Below, one piece after another: positions 32,561 through 41,401 of a DNA stretch of 44,615 nucleotides. This DNA comes from Amulumruptor sp947039275. GTDB lineage: Bacteria; Bacteroidota; Bacteroidia; Bacteroidales; Muribaculaceae. Position numbers and translations under genes: made by a program. The notes beneath the pieces were generated by a model. That model was not told the origin of the DNA and ran no database searches. It worked only from the letters and a program-made list of their open reading frames with translations. The stretch lies in the NCBI GenBank assembly GCA_947039275.1, contig CAMQYL010000024.1, forward strand, positions 1 to 44,615. Reading direction: 5' to 3'. The stretch's first letter is position 1; each line of letters opens with the position of its first letter.

Positions 32561-32594
32561 TCAAGCCTGCGCAGCGATGCGCGGGCTTGATTTA
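32561..32594 (+). terminator. Terminator-like hairpin after tRNA-Arg
   Basis: TCAAGCC plus GCGC at 32561-32571 pairs with GCGC plus GGCTTGA at 32578-32590, with one U-G pair, around a short loop. It is followed by a short T-containing run. It lies 30 bases after the tRNA. Confidence 0.7.
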
Positions 32595-32638
32595 TATCAG
32601 ACGCATAAACATCCACCATGCAAATGAATCGTTGAACC

Positions 32639-32724
32639 GTAGGGACATGCCATGGCATGTCCGCCCATCAGGATATGTGTTTGCGGAATTTGCGGGGAGC
32701 GGACATGCCACGGCATGTCCCTAC
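32639..32724. repeat. REPIN-like inverted palindrome pair, copy 5
   Basis: The left half (32639-32665) has centre CCATGG and the right half (32699-32724) has CCACGG. Inner edges are TCCGCCCATCAGG, as in copy 2, and GCGGA. It lies between the tRNA terminator and the 3' end of the convergent porX gene. Confidence 0.92.
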
Positions 32725-32751
32725 AGGGTGTTTGTCAACGGAAGGCGGAGG

Positions 32752-34305
32752 TCAGCGCGGCGTGAGGGTTACGAGGGGGATGAGCATCTCCTCCATGGAG
32801 ATGCCGCCATGCTGGAATGTGCCAATGTAGTATTGGGCGTAGTAGTTGAAGTTGTTGCGGTAGGCGAAGAAGTCGCGGCCCGTGGCGAAGATGTAGGCAC
32901 TACTGACGTTGGGCGACGGCAGCCCGAAGCGTTCGGGTTTCTTAATTTCGTAGACCTGCTTCTGGTTGTAACCGAGATTGCGACCTACCTTGTAGCGGAG
33001 ATTGGTGTTGGTGTTGCGCTCTCCCACCACCTGTATGGGATTGTCAACGCGTATGGTGCCGTGGTCAGTGGTCAGCACCACCTTGTATCCGGCAGCCGCG
33101 GCACGGCGGAATATGTCGATAGCCCCCGAGTGGCGGAACCACGACTCCGTGAGCGAACGATAGGCGGCATTGTTGGCGGCAAGCTCGCGTATCATCTTTG
33201 ACTCGGTACGCGCATGCGAGAGCATGTCTATAAAGTTGAGCACCACCACATTAAGCTCATTTGATTCAATCTGGCGGAAGTCACGCAGCAGATGCTCTAT
33301 GCCCTGGTTGGTGTTGATTTTGTTATACGAGAATTTCCACCGCTTGCGGAACCGGTCAAGCTGCGTGGCTATAAGGGGAGCCTCGTTGAGATTTTTCCCC
33401 TCCTCCTCATCCTCGTCGACCCACAGGTCGGGGAACATGCGGGCGATATCTACCGGCATCAATCCGGAGAAGATGGAATTACGGGCATATTGCGTAGCCG
33501 TAGGGAGGATGGAGCAGTACAGCTCCTCATCAAATGTAAACGAGTCGGAGAGCATCTTCTTGACCACTCCCCACTGGTCAAGGCGGAAATTGTCTATAAG
33601 TACAAACATCACCTTGTCACCGCCGTCAATCAGTGGAAACACGCGCCGCTTGAACACTTCATCGCTCATGATGAAAGTGCGGTCTGTCGACTGTCCGCGA
33701 TCGGCTATCCAATCCTCGTAGTCACGTTTGACCATCTTGCAGAATGCCGAATTGGCATCCAGACGCTGCATCTCAAGCATCTCGTCCATAGATGTCTCAG
33801 TCGAAGCCAGCTCAAGATCCCAGTAAGTCAGCTTGCGGTACACCTCCATCCACTCCTTGATGGTGCGGGCGGAGTCAATCTGCATGGCTATGCTGCCGAA
33901 CTCGCGGCGGTATGCCGATGCCGCGCTCTCGCTGACAAGCTCGTCACTGTGGAGATTCTTCTTGATCGACGAGAGTATCTGCATCGGGTTGACAGGCTTG
34001 ATGAGATAGTCGGCTATCTTGGCACCAACTGCCTGGTCCATGATATTCTCCTCCTCGCTCTTGGTAATCATGATGACAGGCAGGTGCGGCTCTATCTGCT
34101 TGATGCGCACCAGAGTCTCCAGCCCTGTCAAGCCGGGCATGTTCTCGTCAAGTATGATAAGGTCATAGTGGTCAGTCTGCACCATATCCAGCGCATCATG
34201 CCCGTTGTTGGCAGTCGCCACTTCATAGCCCTTGTTACGTAGAAACATCAGATGTGGCTTGAGGAGGTCTATCTCGTCGTCAGCCCAAAGAATCTTGTTA
34301 GCCAT
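32752..34305 (-). CDS. porX: PorX: response regulator with PglZ phosphodiesterase domain
   Basis: PorX is the two-component regulator of type IX secretion. The 517-residue protein has a CheY-like receiver (about residues 4-120) with acidic pair Asp9-Asp10, phospho-acceptor Asp53 (ILDENMPG), Thr81 and Lys103. A helical linker and a PglZ domain of the alkaline-phosphatase superfamily (about 225-517) follow. The latter shows VLIDNFRLDQW (Asp238), TATQYARNSIFSG (Thr271 as likely nucleophile) and DHGT, consistent with a zinc-dependent phosphodiesterase; P. gingivalis PorX is reported to cleave oligoadenylates. Length matches PorX. It is single and divergent from the pyruvate oxidase-like gene; no PorY histidine kinase is nearby. 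Its promoter lies four bases from the start codon. Confidence 0.96.
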   Translation of the reverse strand: MANKILWADDEIDLLKPHLMFLRNKGYEVATANNGHDALDMVQTDHYDLIILDENMPGLTGLETLVRIKQIEPHLPVIMITKSEEENIMDQAVGAKIADYLIKPVNPMQILSSIKKNLHSDELVSESAASAYRREFGSIAMQIDSARTIKEWMEVYRKLTYWDLELASTETSMDEMLEMQRLDANSAFCKMVKRDYEDWIADRGQSTDRTFIMSDEVFKRRVFPLIDGGDKVMFVLIDNFRLDQWGVVKKMLSDSFTFDEELYCSILPTATQYARNSIFSGLMPVDIARMFPDLWVDEDEEEGKNLNEAPLIATQLDRFRKRWKFSYNKINTNQGIEHLLRDFRQIESNELNVVVLNFIDMLSHARTESKMIRELAANNAAYRSLTESWFRHSGAIDIFRRAAAAGYKVVLTTDHGTIRVDNPIQVVGERNTNTNLRYKVGRNLGYNQKQVYEIKKPERFGLPSPNVSSAYIFATGRDFFAYRNNFNYYAQYYIGTFQHGGISMEEMLIPLVTLTPR

Positions 34306-34309
34306 AGTG

Positions 34310-34340
34310 CAAAAATAACAATATCCCTCCTCTCTGCCAA
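34310..34340 (-). promoter_or_regulatory. porX promoter, possibly giving a leaderless mRNA
   Basis: On the minus strand TTG (34340-34338) and TATTTTTG (34317-34310) are 20 bases apart, a full promoter match. Only four bases separate the -7 element from the ATG at 34305. Transcription would begin at or just before the start codon, leaving no room for a ribosome-binding site. Nothing else was recognised in 34341-34563. Confidence 0.6.
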
Positions 34341-34563
34341 CAGCTGAAACATGCTATACGCCAGTTTTATAACATATTTTTCAATCATTTGACAAAACGG
34401 ACACCGAGCAGACCAGCGAAGTCAAAGCCTACATACCTATCATCATAAAGCTCTCCTGAGCTATACATACTATCTTCTTATAAAAAACCAACGCACCTCC
34501 AACCTTGTTGATTCAATATCCGTAACCGGATAACGACATGACCTATCGATAAAAAATACAAGG

Positions 34564-36264
34564 ATGAAAGACTCGACCACCAGCCACCTCGTAGCCGACC
34601 AGATCGTAGACATGCTTGCCGAAGGCGGAATACGACACATCTATGCCATAACCGGCGACAGCCTCAATGCCCTCACAGATGCCATAGGGCGCGACGGACG
34701 CATCAGATTCATACACATGCGTCACGAAGAATCGGGAGCATTCGCCGCATCTGCCGAAGCACAACTGACAGGTTCTCTCGCATGCTGTGCCGGAAGCAGC
34801 GGCCCCGGACACGTACATCTGATCAATGGACTTTACGATGCCAAGCGAGCCAACGCCCCGGTACTTTCCATAGCCTCTACCTGCGGCTCGGCAGTGTTGG
34901 GCACGGGATATTTCCAAGAGACCAACCCTACACTCTTGTTCTCCGACTGCAGCGTCTATAACCAGATGTCAGTTACACCCGAGCAACTTCCGCACATGAT
35001 GCAGGCAGCCATGCAAGAAGCCATTTCCCTGAGTGGAGTAAGCGTCATCGGACTTCCTGCCGATGTGATATCACTTCCAGCTCAACCGTCACAGGCATCT
35101 TGCGTTCCCCTTACCACCGGGCATCTCCCAGAGCCTACCGAAAGCGAAATCCATCAGTGCGCGGACATTCTCAACGCCGCCCGCAGCGTGACCATATTCG
35201 CCGGGGCAGGATGCGCCGGAGCCACCGATGCTCTACGGGCATTATCCGACAAGCTCAACGCACCAGTCGTGACCACCTTCAAGAGCCAGATGGAGCTGAT
35301 GGGACACTGTCCTAACTATATCGGCCATCTCGGATACCTCGGCACATGGGCAGCAATAAATGCCGTGCGCGATGCCGATGCCATCATAATGATAGGGATG
35401 AATTTCCCGTTTCCGGGATTTTTCCCCACTGACAAGAAAATCATCCAGATAGATATCCGTGCCGAGCGCATCGGACGCATAGCCCGTGTAGATGCCGGTA
35501 TCCGCGCCGATGCGAAGATATTTTTGGAGACTCTGCTCCCGGCAATCAATCAAAAAACTGACCGTAAGTTCCTTGACAACGCTCTCCAGCAATACTCCCA
35601 GATATGCCATAAACTCGCCCAGCCTGTGTCGAATCCGGGAACAAATGACTGCATACGTCCCGAATATGTATTCGCCACCCTTAACCGCCTCGCCGATGAC
35701 GACTGCATCTTCACCGTTGACACAGGTATGAACTGTCTTTGGAGCGCACACTACCTCACTCCAGCCAAGGGACGCGCCATGATAGGCTCGTTTACCCACG
35801 GCTCAATGGCAAACGCTATGCCCCAGAGCATCGGGGCTGCCATGGCTTGTCCCGACCGCCAGGTAATAGCCCTATGTGGCGACGGGGGACTGACCATGCT
35901 GCTCGGAGATCTCCTGACCATCGTACAGTACCAGCTCCCTATAAAGATTCTCGTAGCCGACAACCGTTCGTTAGCTTATGTCAAGTGGGAGATGGCACTC
36001 GCCGGATTCACACCGAGCGAGGTAGACCTGCACAATCCTGACTTTGGAGAAATGGCACGCAGCATGGGATTCACAGCGGAAACAGTCCGAAATCCCCGGC
36101 AACTTGAAGATGCAATGAGACGATGGCTTTCGGCTCAGGGGCCGGCACTGCTCTCGGTAGTGACTGATCAGGATGCTGCTTCATTCAGCTTCAGCAAAGA
36201 TATGATGGAGAGTGCCACACCCGGCTCGGCTACTGAAAATTTCATCGCTCCAGGTTCGGTATAA
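34564..36264 (+). CDS. poxB: Thiamine-diphosphate enzyme, PoxB-like pyruvate oxidase
   Basis: This is a thiamine-diphosphate-dependent enzyme of the pyruvate oxidase/acetolactate synthase family, probably a pyruvate:quinone oxidoreductase making acetate and CO2. The 566-residue protein has three domains: a PYR domain (about 8-175) with the catalytic glutamate in RHEES (Glu55), a central FAD-binding-like domain (about 190-330), and a PP domain (about 365-545). The PP domain contains the diphosphate/Mg motif GDGG (439-442). Start context is AAGG before ATG. Its C-terminal tail is short, and whether it binds membrane lipid as in E. coli cannot be judged. The RecD2-like gene begins 15 bases downstream. 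Acetolactate synthase is less likely because of the overall PoxB resemblance. Confidence 0.85.
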   Translation: MKDSTTSHLVADQIVDMLAEGGIRHIYAITGDSLNALTDAIGRDGRIRFIHMRHEESGAFAASAEAQLTGSLACCAGSSGPGHVHLINGLYDAKRANAPVLSIASTCGSAVLGTGYFQETNPTLLFSDCSVYNQMSVTPEQLPHMMQAAMQEAISLSGVSVIGLPADVISLPAQPSQASCVPLTTGHLPEPTESEIHQCADILNAARSVTIFAGAGCAGATDALRALSDKLNAPVVTTFKSQMELMGHCPNYIGHLGYLGTWAAINAVRDADAIIMIGMNFPFPGFFPTDKKIIQIDIRAERIGRIARVDAGIRADAKIFLETLLPAINQKTDRKFLDNALQQYSQICHKLAQPVSNPGTNDCIRPEYVFATLNRLADDDCIFTVDTGMNCLWSAHYLTPAKGRAMIGSFTHGSMANAMPQSIGAAMACPDRQVIALCGDGGLTMLLGDLLTIVQYQLPIKILVADNRSLAYVKWEMALAGFTPSEVDLHNPDFGEMARSMGFTAETVRNPRQLEDAMRRWLSAQGPALLSVVTDQDAASFSFSKDMMESATPGSATENFIAPGSV

Positions 36265-36279
36265 CTGCATCTGTAGATT

Positions 36280-38226
36280 ATGAATGGCGACAATGAGTCA
36301 GACAATGACAGACTATCCCGGCTAAGGACCACACCTGACGGGATAATCTCGTTTCTTGCAAGCTCCTACATAGAGGGCATTGGCAAGACATTTGCCTCGC
36401 GTATCGTTGACCGCTTCGGCACCGGAACTCTTGATGTCATCGACTCCGACCCGGGAGCACTTCCCGAAATCACAGGCATGGGACAGGCAAAGATTGCATC
36501 TCTGACCCATAGCGTGTCAGCATTGAAATATCCGATGCGTCTGCTGGCATTTCTCTTTTCATGCGGTCTGTCTGACACGCATGTCGCGAAAATCCTATCG
36601 CATTATGGTAAGCTCGCTGCCGATGTTGTGCTCTACGACCCCTATGAGATGGTGGAGGATGTGTGGAAACTGTCGTTTTTCGTGGCTGACCGAATCGGCA
36701 AGGGACTTGGCATTGCTCCCGACGATCCGCGCCGTCTGCGAGGCGCGTTGCTGACCGCAGTGAAGATATATGCCCAGGAGGGCAGCATGTTTGCCACGCG
36801 TGAGCAAGCCATACAGACCGCATCGCGCATCACTGGCGTGGGTGCAGAAAAAATAGTCGAAGAAATCCCGCAACTTTTGGATGACGGACGGCTCATTGAC
36901 AGCTACGGCGGTCTCTACCTCCCTGTCTACTACAAGGCAGAGAAAGAGGGCGCAGCCAAGATAGCAAACATCATAAAAGCGTTCCATCATCCTGACGAGA
37001 TGCCGCTTATTCCTACAACCGACCGTGACGGCAAACCATATACATCTGAGCAACTCCGAGCCATAGAGACCGCAGCAACACATCCGGTCATGATACTGAC
37101 AGGTGGACCAGGCACAGGCAAGACCACGGCAATACGCGGCATCATAGACATGCTTGAGTCGCAGGGCAAGGAGGTGTTGCTGGCAGCTCCCACAGGCAGA
37201 GCCGCCAAACGCATGTCAGACCTCTCGGAGCGCGAGGCAAAGACTATCCACCGCATCCTCGGGCACCGACCGGGCGAAGGGTACAGGAAGAAAACCATTG
37301 ATGCCGACGTGCTGATAATCGACGAAGGCTCTATGCTCGAACAGGTGCTTTTCAACCATCTGCTCCAAGCCCTTCCTCCAGACATCAGGATTATAATCGT
37401 AGGCGATGTGGACCAGCTCCCGGCAATAGGAGCCGGAGATGTGCTCCGCGACATGATCAGCTCAGGCACGGTGCCTGTCATCACCCTCAACGACAATTTT
37501 CGTCACGCCCCAGGCAGCGCCATAGCCGCTACGGCACGCGCCATCAACGCAGGACTGCTCCCCGAGGCCTCCGAGGGCAGCGACTTCTCTATCATACGCG
37601 AGCCGTCACCTGGCAAAATCCATGACCGCATCCTATCACTCGTTACCCATGAAATCCCTTCTCGGCAGCATATCGACCCCAAGGACATCCTTGTGGTCAC
37701 CCCTCAGCAAGAGGGGCCGCTCGGTGCGCGGCAGCTCAATCTCGACCTGCAGCGATATCTCAACCCTTCAGGTCCGGCACTCACACGTGGCACAAAGACC
37801 CTGCGCCTCGGCGACCGTGTGATGCAGACATCCAACTCCTACGACCGCCAGCTCTACAACGGCGAGACGGGTTGTGTGACAGCCGTTGACATAGACAAAC
37901 AGACCCTCGAAGTGACATTTGCTGACGGCAACCGCTCCACCTACCGCCGCAGCGACCTTGGGGAACTGTCGCTTGCCTACGCCACAACAGTCCACAAGCT
38001 GCAAGGGTCAGAAGTCGAGTATATGGTCATGCCGGTTACATCGTCACACCGCACCATGCTCTACCGCAACCTCCTCTACACAGGCGTAAGCCGCGCCCGC
38101 AGCCTCTGCGTACTCGTCGGCGATGACCAAGCCATCCGCACCGCCATCGACAACTCCGCCCCATCCCGCCGCAACTCCAACTTCCGCCACCGCCTGCGCC
38201 ACGACATCCCTCCTTTTGCACATTAA
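36280..38226 (+). CDS. recD2: RecD2-like ATP-dependent 5'-3' DNA helicase
   Basis: RecD2 helicases (superfamily 1B) act in DNA repair independently of RecBC. The 648-residue protein has helix-hairpin-helix-like domains (about residues 25-215) and Walker A GGPGTGKTT (275-283). Other landmarks are LLAAPTGRAAKRM, Walker B LIIDEGSM (DE at 348-349), GDVDQLPAIGAGDVL and NDNFRHA. The closing motifs are ELSLAYATTVHKLQGSE and LYTGVSRARSLCVLVGD. Usual RecD2 proteins of about 720-800 residues start with an OB-like domain before the hairpin motifs; here the first recognisable block starts at residue 21, so that domain is absent. It follows the PoxB-like gene by 15 bases. Confidence 0.92.
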   Translation: MNGDNESDNDRLSRLRTTPDGIISFLASSYIEGIGKTFASRIVDRFGTGTLDVIDSDPGALPEITGMGQAKIASLTHSVSALKYPMRLLAFLFSCGLSDTHVAKILSHYGKLAADVVLYDPYEMVEDVWKLSFFVADRIGKGLGIAPDDPRRLRGALLTAVKIYAQEGSMFATREQAIQTASRITGVGAEKIVEEIPQLLDDGRLIDSYGGLYLPVYYKAEKEGAAKIANIIKAFHHPDEMPLIPTTDRDGKPYTSEQLRAIETAATHPVMILTGGPGTGKTTAIRGIIDMLESQGKEVLLAAPTGRAAKRMSDLSEREAKTIHRILGHRPGEGYRKKTIDADVLIIDEGSMLEQVLFNHLLQALPPDIRIIIVGDVDQLPAIGAGDVLRDMISSGTVPVITLNDNFRHAPGSAIAATARAINAGLLPEASEGSDFSIIREPSPGKIHDRILSLVTHEIPSRQHIDPKDILVVTPQQEGPLGARQLNLDLQRYLNPSGPALTRGTKTLRLGDRVMQTSNSYDRQLYNGETGCVTAVDIDKQTLEVTFADGNRSTYRRSDLGELSLAYATTVHKLQGSEVEYMVMPVTSSHRTMLYRNLLYTGVSRARSLCVLVGDDQAIRTAIDNSAPSRRNSNFRHRLRHDIPPFAH

Positions 38227-38284
38227 CCTCCGAATAGCTACCTTTGCTCCGCCACCCAGGCGATGCCATCCCATATTGCGCTAT

Positions 38285-38310
38285 GCGGACATGCCACGGC
38301 ATGTCCCTAC
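38285..38310. repeat. Single right half of the REPIN-like element
   Basis: GCGGA plus the palindrome with centre CCACGG and the CCTAC end are intact, but no left half is present upstream; only a degraded GGCGATGCCATC near 38259 remains. It lies 23 bases before the acetyltransferase start codon, so it would form a hairpin in that leader. Confidence 0.85.
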
Positions 38311-38332
38311 ACAGACTATGAACACCTGATAT

Positions 38333-38890
38333 ATGCAAACCGAAAAAGACAAATGCCGCCTCGGACTGCTCTACGATGCCAACAACGACCCACAGCTGAT
38401 AGCCGAGCGTCAGCGCATAAAGCAGAAGTGCCACGAATACAACAGCCTCTCACCCCTGTGCACCGATGAGCGCGCAGCTCTCCTGCGTGACATCCTTGGC
38501 TCGACAGGCAAGCAGTTTCTCATAGAGCAGCCTTTCTATTGCGACTACGGCTACAATATCCACATCGGCGAAAACTTCTACTCCAACGTAAATCTTGTCA
38601 TCCTCGATGAAGCACCCGTCACATTCGGAAAAAACGTTTTCATAGCTCCCAACTGCGGATTCTACACCGCCGGACATCCATTGGAAACCGACCTGCGCAA
38701 CGCCGGACTGGAATATGCACATCCCATCACCGTGGGCGACAACGTGTGGATCGGAGCAAACGTCTGCGTCCTCCCCGGCGTGACAATCGGCGACAACTGC
38801 ACCATTGGAGCCGGAAGCGTAGTGGTACACGACATCCCCGCCAGCTCCCTCGCCGTCGGCAACCCCTGCCGCGTCATCCGCACCATATAA
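38333..38890 (+). CDS. maa: Maltose/galactoside O-acetyltransferase (LbH family)
   Basis: This cytoplasmic acetyl-CoA-dependent acetyltransferase of the LacA/Maa/NodL family acetylates sugar hydroxyls. The 185-residue protein has the N-terminal helical segment MQTEKDKCRLGLLYDANNDP and a left-handed beta-helix of hexapeptide repeats (about residues 65-170). Family blocks include PFYCDYGYNIHIGENFYSN, the catalytic-histidine region GFYTAGHPLE, and VWIGANVCVLPGVTIGDNCTIGAGSVV (landmarks: VWIGAN, GAGSVV). Length is normal. Its physiological substrate is unknown. It converges with the HepT gene on the other strand. Confidence 0.92.
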   Translation: MQTEKDKCRLGLLYDANNDPQLIAERQRIKQKCHEYNSLSPLCTDERAALLRDILGSTGKQFLIEQPFYCDYGYNIHIGENFYSNVNLVILDEAPVTFGKNVFIAPNCGFYTAGHPLETDLRNAGLEYAHPITVGDNVWIGANVCVLPGVTIGDNCTIGAGSVVVHDIPASSLAVGNPCRVIRTI

Positions 38891-38896
38891 AGCCTT

Positions 38897-39289
38897 TCAA
38901 TTCTGACGCAGGTGCCGTTTCACAGTATTAATAGCATCTCTTAATGACACAAGATCATTGACTGTAACATCATAAACAAAATCTGCATCTATATCAAAAT
39001 ATCCATGCGCTATATGGTCACGCATCCCCATTATGTTTTTCCATGGGATATCAGGACATATCGCCACGAGCAACGACCCCTGAGTTCGTTTGTCAATCTT
39101 CTTAACCCCCTCCCCGATGGCCTCCAATAACATGCAAATTGCAGCCAATGTCTTCATCCCTTCCGGAGAACTTCTAAATGAATCTCCGGAGGTAATGCCG
39201 ATGCTCCAATCCATAATGTTATCCACAGCATCTTCTATCTGCGACAAAATATCTATGATTATCTCTTTATCGTATGACATAGACGGCAT
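38897..39289 (-). CDS. hepT: HEPN-domain ribonuclease toxin HepT
   Basis: This is a HEPN-domain (DUF86) protein of 130 residues, the toxin of a HepT-MntA pair. The signature RDHIAHGY (Arg90, His95, Tyr97) matches the RX4HXY active motif; in known systems the toxin is an RNase and the motif tyrosine is AMPylated by its antitoxin. The rest is helical. The start may be the first Met (39289) or the fourth residue (39280); either overlaps the 3' end of the antitoxin gene, showing translational coupling. The pair lies in a lower-GC patch between an acetyltransferase and a regulator, as expected for a mobile accessory module. Confidence 0.92.
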   Translation of the reverse strand: MPSMSYDKEIIIDILSQIEDAVDNIMDWSIGITSGDSFRSSPEGMKTLAAICMLLEAIGEGVKKIDKRTQGSLLVAICPDIPWKNIMGMRDHIAHGYFDIDADFVYDVTVNDLVSLRDAINTVKRHLRQN

Positions 39290-39563
39290 CTTTCTCTATC
39301 TGTGACAAAAAAAACGGTCTTAAATATTTATGCTTCCTTATCAAATCCACAGGAACACCAAAAAGCTCCTCTAAGAAAGCTTTTAGACCAAGCACCAACC
39401 CCATTTTAGGCGGCATATCTACACATACATCTACATCACTATCCGGTCCATTATCACCACGAGCCATGGAGCCGAACAGACAAAGCGAAATAACCCCGAA
39501 TTCTTTGCGGATATACGGGGCTGCCTCAGTCAGTCGGTCTATACATTCCTGCCGTGTGCACAT
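39267..39563 (-). CDS. mntA: Minimal nucleotidyltransferase antitoxin MntA
   Basis: This is a minimal nucleotidyltransferase (MNT) of 98 residues. The pol-beta motif is complete: Gly31-Ser32, then ten residues, then Asp43-x-Asp45 (CLFGSMARGDNGPDSDVDV). In characterised HepT-MntA modules the MNT protein neutralises the HEPN RNase by transferring AMP groups to the RX4HXY tyrosine. The gene comes first and overlaps hepT by 23 bases at most. No clear promoter was identified upstream (39564-39620), which is AT-rich. Confidence 0.92.
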   Translation of the reverse strand: MCTRQECIDRLTEAAPYIRKEFGVISLCLFGSMARGDNGPDSDVDVCVDMPPKMGLVLGLKAFLEELFGVPVDLIRKHKYLRPFFLSQIEKDAVYVIR

Positions 39564-39669
39564 ATTTTATATGATAATGTCATTTCTACAAATCTACAAC
39601 AATTTGCTGAAATTTTAAATTTTGCTCATCACATATTTTCTTATTATTTTTACACAAATAAAAGTTGCG

Positions 39670-41331
39670 ATGAAATCCCTGCTCTATTACATATGTGTAG
39701 CAATGGCGTGGATGTCACTGGGATGTGTCAGCGGATGCGCGGATTCGGCGGCTGACAGGCTTGCGGCTGCTTCGCGGTTGGTCGCTTCGCGGCCTGACAG
39801 TGCATATACCATACTGCGCGACATTGACTATGATGCGCTGGATGCTGACTCGCTCAAGGCTCGCTATATCCTCACCCGGGCGTGGGCTAATGTGGGTGTC
39901 GGGCGGTCGCTTATCACCGACACCCTGCTCAACGAGGCTACAACATACTATCTCGCTGTCGGCGATACATCCAACTGGGTGATAGCCTCGCAACTGCTGT
40001 CAAGCTACGACTTCCGCAGAGGCGACATGCAGTCAGGTTTGCGCCGCCTCAAAGATATGTCATCATACATCAAGAACCCAGCCCTTCTGTGGGACACATA
40101 TATCGGCATCTGCGAGGGCGCATTTCACAGCGCGGACTATGATGACGCATACCGATATGCCGACTGGCTCCTGCGCCACACCACCAAGCCTGAGGACATA
40201 CTGCGGTTTGGAGCGACGAAAGGGGCAGCCCGATATTATCAGGGCAATCACACCGAGGCTCTCGGCATATTTGACAGCATCATGGCAACGGGAGTGACGG
40301 AGCGTGTCAGCCCCGGCATCGCCAAGGAGTTTTACGGCGACTATGCCGAAATTCTTAACGGGTCAGGACGTCCTCATGATGCCATCCACGTCACCGAGGG
40401 CATATATCCCTCGCTTGATTCGCTCCCTCCGGGCGAGAAAATCAGCGCAATGATGTCACTTGCCAATTTCTATGCCAATGCAGGGGACACCCGCAAAGCC
40501 GTGGCTCTGCTTGACAGTCTGGACCGATACGGCACCCAATCAGTGTTTGACATCTACGCGAGCATAGCCATGCTACGGACCGCCATAGAGTTCAAGGAGA
40601 CAGGACACATCCCCGGCGAACTGATGCACGAAGTCACTCGCAACATGGCTCGTGATTACCGCATGGCACAATTTGACCGCCAGACAGCTATGGAGTCAGT
40701 GATAGAGCTTAACGATGACAACTATGAGCTGAAACTGCAACGCCAACGCCTGTGGCTGCTCCTGTCAGCCATCGCCCTCATTGTAGTAATCAGCGGCGTA
40801 GTCATATACATCGTGCTCAGCCGCCGCAAACGGCGCATGGTCGAGGCTGAGGAACGAGCCGAGACGTTAGAGTTGATGCTAAAAGACGCACAGAAAGCCG
40901 ATGATGACAAATCAACCTCATCTGCCAGCGACAAACTCAAAGCCGTCCTTCTGCGCCAGATCGGCATTTTCAAGGCATTCGCCGGCACACCCACCCAGCA
41001 GAGCCGCGATGCCCTGCGAAAGATTTCCGCCATAGGTACGGACGGTGCATCGATAGAAACCCTCGTCGACTGGAAGCAATTCTATCAGATGATTGACAGC
41101 CTCTACGACAATTTCCACACCCGTCTCACCACGGCTCATCCAGGCTTATTCAACGACAAAGAGCAACAGATCATAGTGCTCCTAAAAGCCGGATTCTCCA
41201 CCAAGGAAATCGGAGTCCTCACCGAACAGTCATCAGCCACCATCTACACCCGCAAGTCCGTAATCCGCAAAAAGCTCAACATCACCCAAGACAGCGGCGA
41301 CATCATCGCCCACATAGAAGGCAACCAGTAG
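39670..41331 (+). CDS. Membrane-anchored TPR/HTH (LuxR-like) regulator
   Basis: This is a probable one-component transmembrane regulator. The frame is open from 39622 but ATG 39670 (MKSLLYYICVAMAW) is chosen because it starts a lipoprotein-like signal with lipobox VSGC (about Cys22). The 553-residue protein then has a helical tetratricopeptide-like region (about 30-350) that would be extracytoplasmic. A single membrane helix (about 359-382) is followed by Arg/Lys residues, a coiled coil (about 390-425), and a C-terminal helix-turn-helix with LLKAGFSTKEIGVL and SATIYTRKSVIRKKLNI. Similar TPR-HTH proteins are frequent in Bacteroidetes; their signals are mostly unknown. Its target might be the nearby barrel gene at 42186, but no operator was identified. 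Confidence 0.85.
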   Translation: MKSLLYYICVAMAWMSLGCVSGCADSAADRLAAASRLVASRPDSAYTILRDIDYDALDADSLKARYILTRAWANVGVGRSLITDTLLNEATTYYLAVGDTSNWVIASQLLSSYDFRRGDMQSGLRRLKDMSSYIKNPALLWDTYIGICEGAFHSADYDDAYRYADWLLRHTTKPEDILRFGATKGAARYYQGNHTEALGIFDSIMATGVTERVSPGIAKEFYGDYAEILNGSGRPHDAIHVTEGIYPSLDSLPPGEKISAMMSLANFYANAGDTRKAVALLDSLDRYGTQSVFDIYASIAMLRTAIEFKETGHIPGELMHEVTRNMARDYRMAQFDRQTAMESVIELNDDNYELKLQRQRLWLLLSAIALIVVISGVVIYIVLSRRKRRMVEAEERAETLELMLKDAQKADDDKSTSSASDKLKAVLLRQIGIFKAFAGTPTQQSRDALRKISAIGTDGASIETLVDWKQFYQMIDSLYDNFHTRLTTAHPGLFNDKEQQIIVLLKAGFSTKEIGVLTEQSSATIYTRKSVIRKKLNITQDSGDIIAHIEGNQ

Positions 41332-41401
41332 AGGACATGCCGCGCTGCTATTAACTTAAGCAGAAAACACGAGAATGTGGGTATTGTAAAATAGTAATGT
41401 T

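Noticed and set aside
33292..34242. Long plus-strand frame (316 residues) under porX
   Set aside because: It is antisense to the intact PorX receiver and PglZ domains and shows no family features.
39267..39563. Kanamycin or lincosamide resistance nucleotidyltransferase
   Set aside because: At 98 residues and with hepT overlapping, it fits the MntA antitoxin class and not a resistance enzyme.
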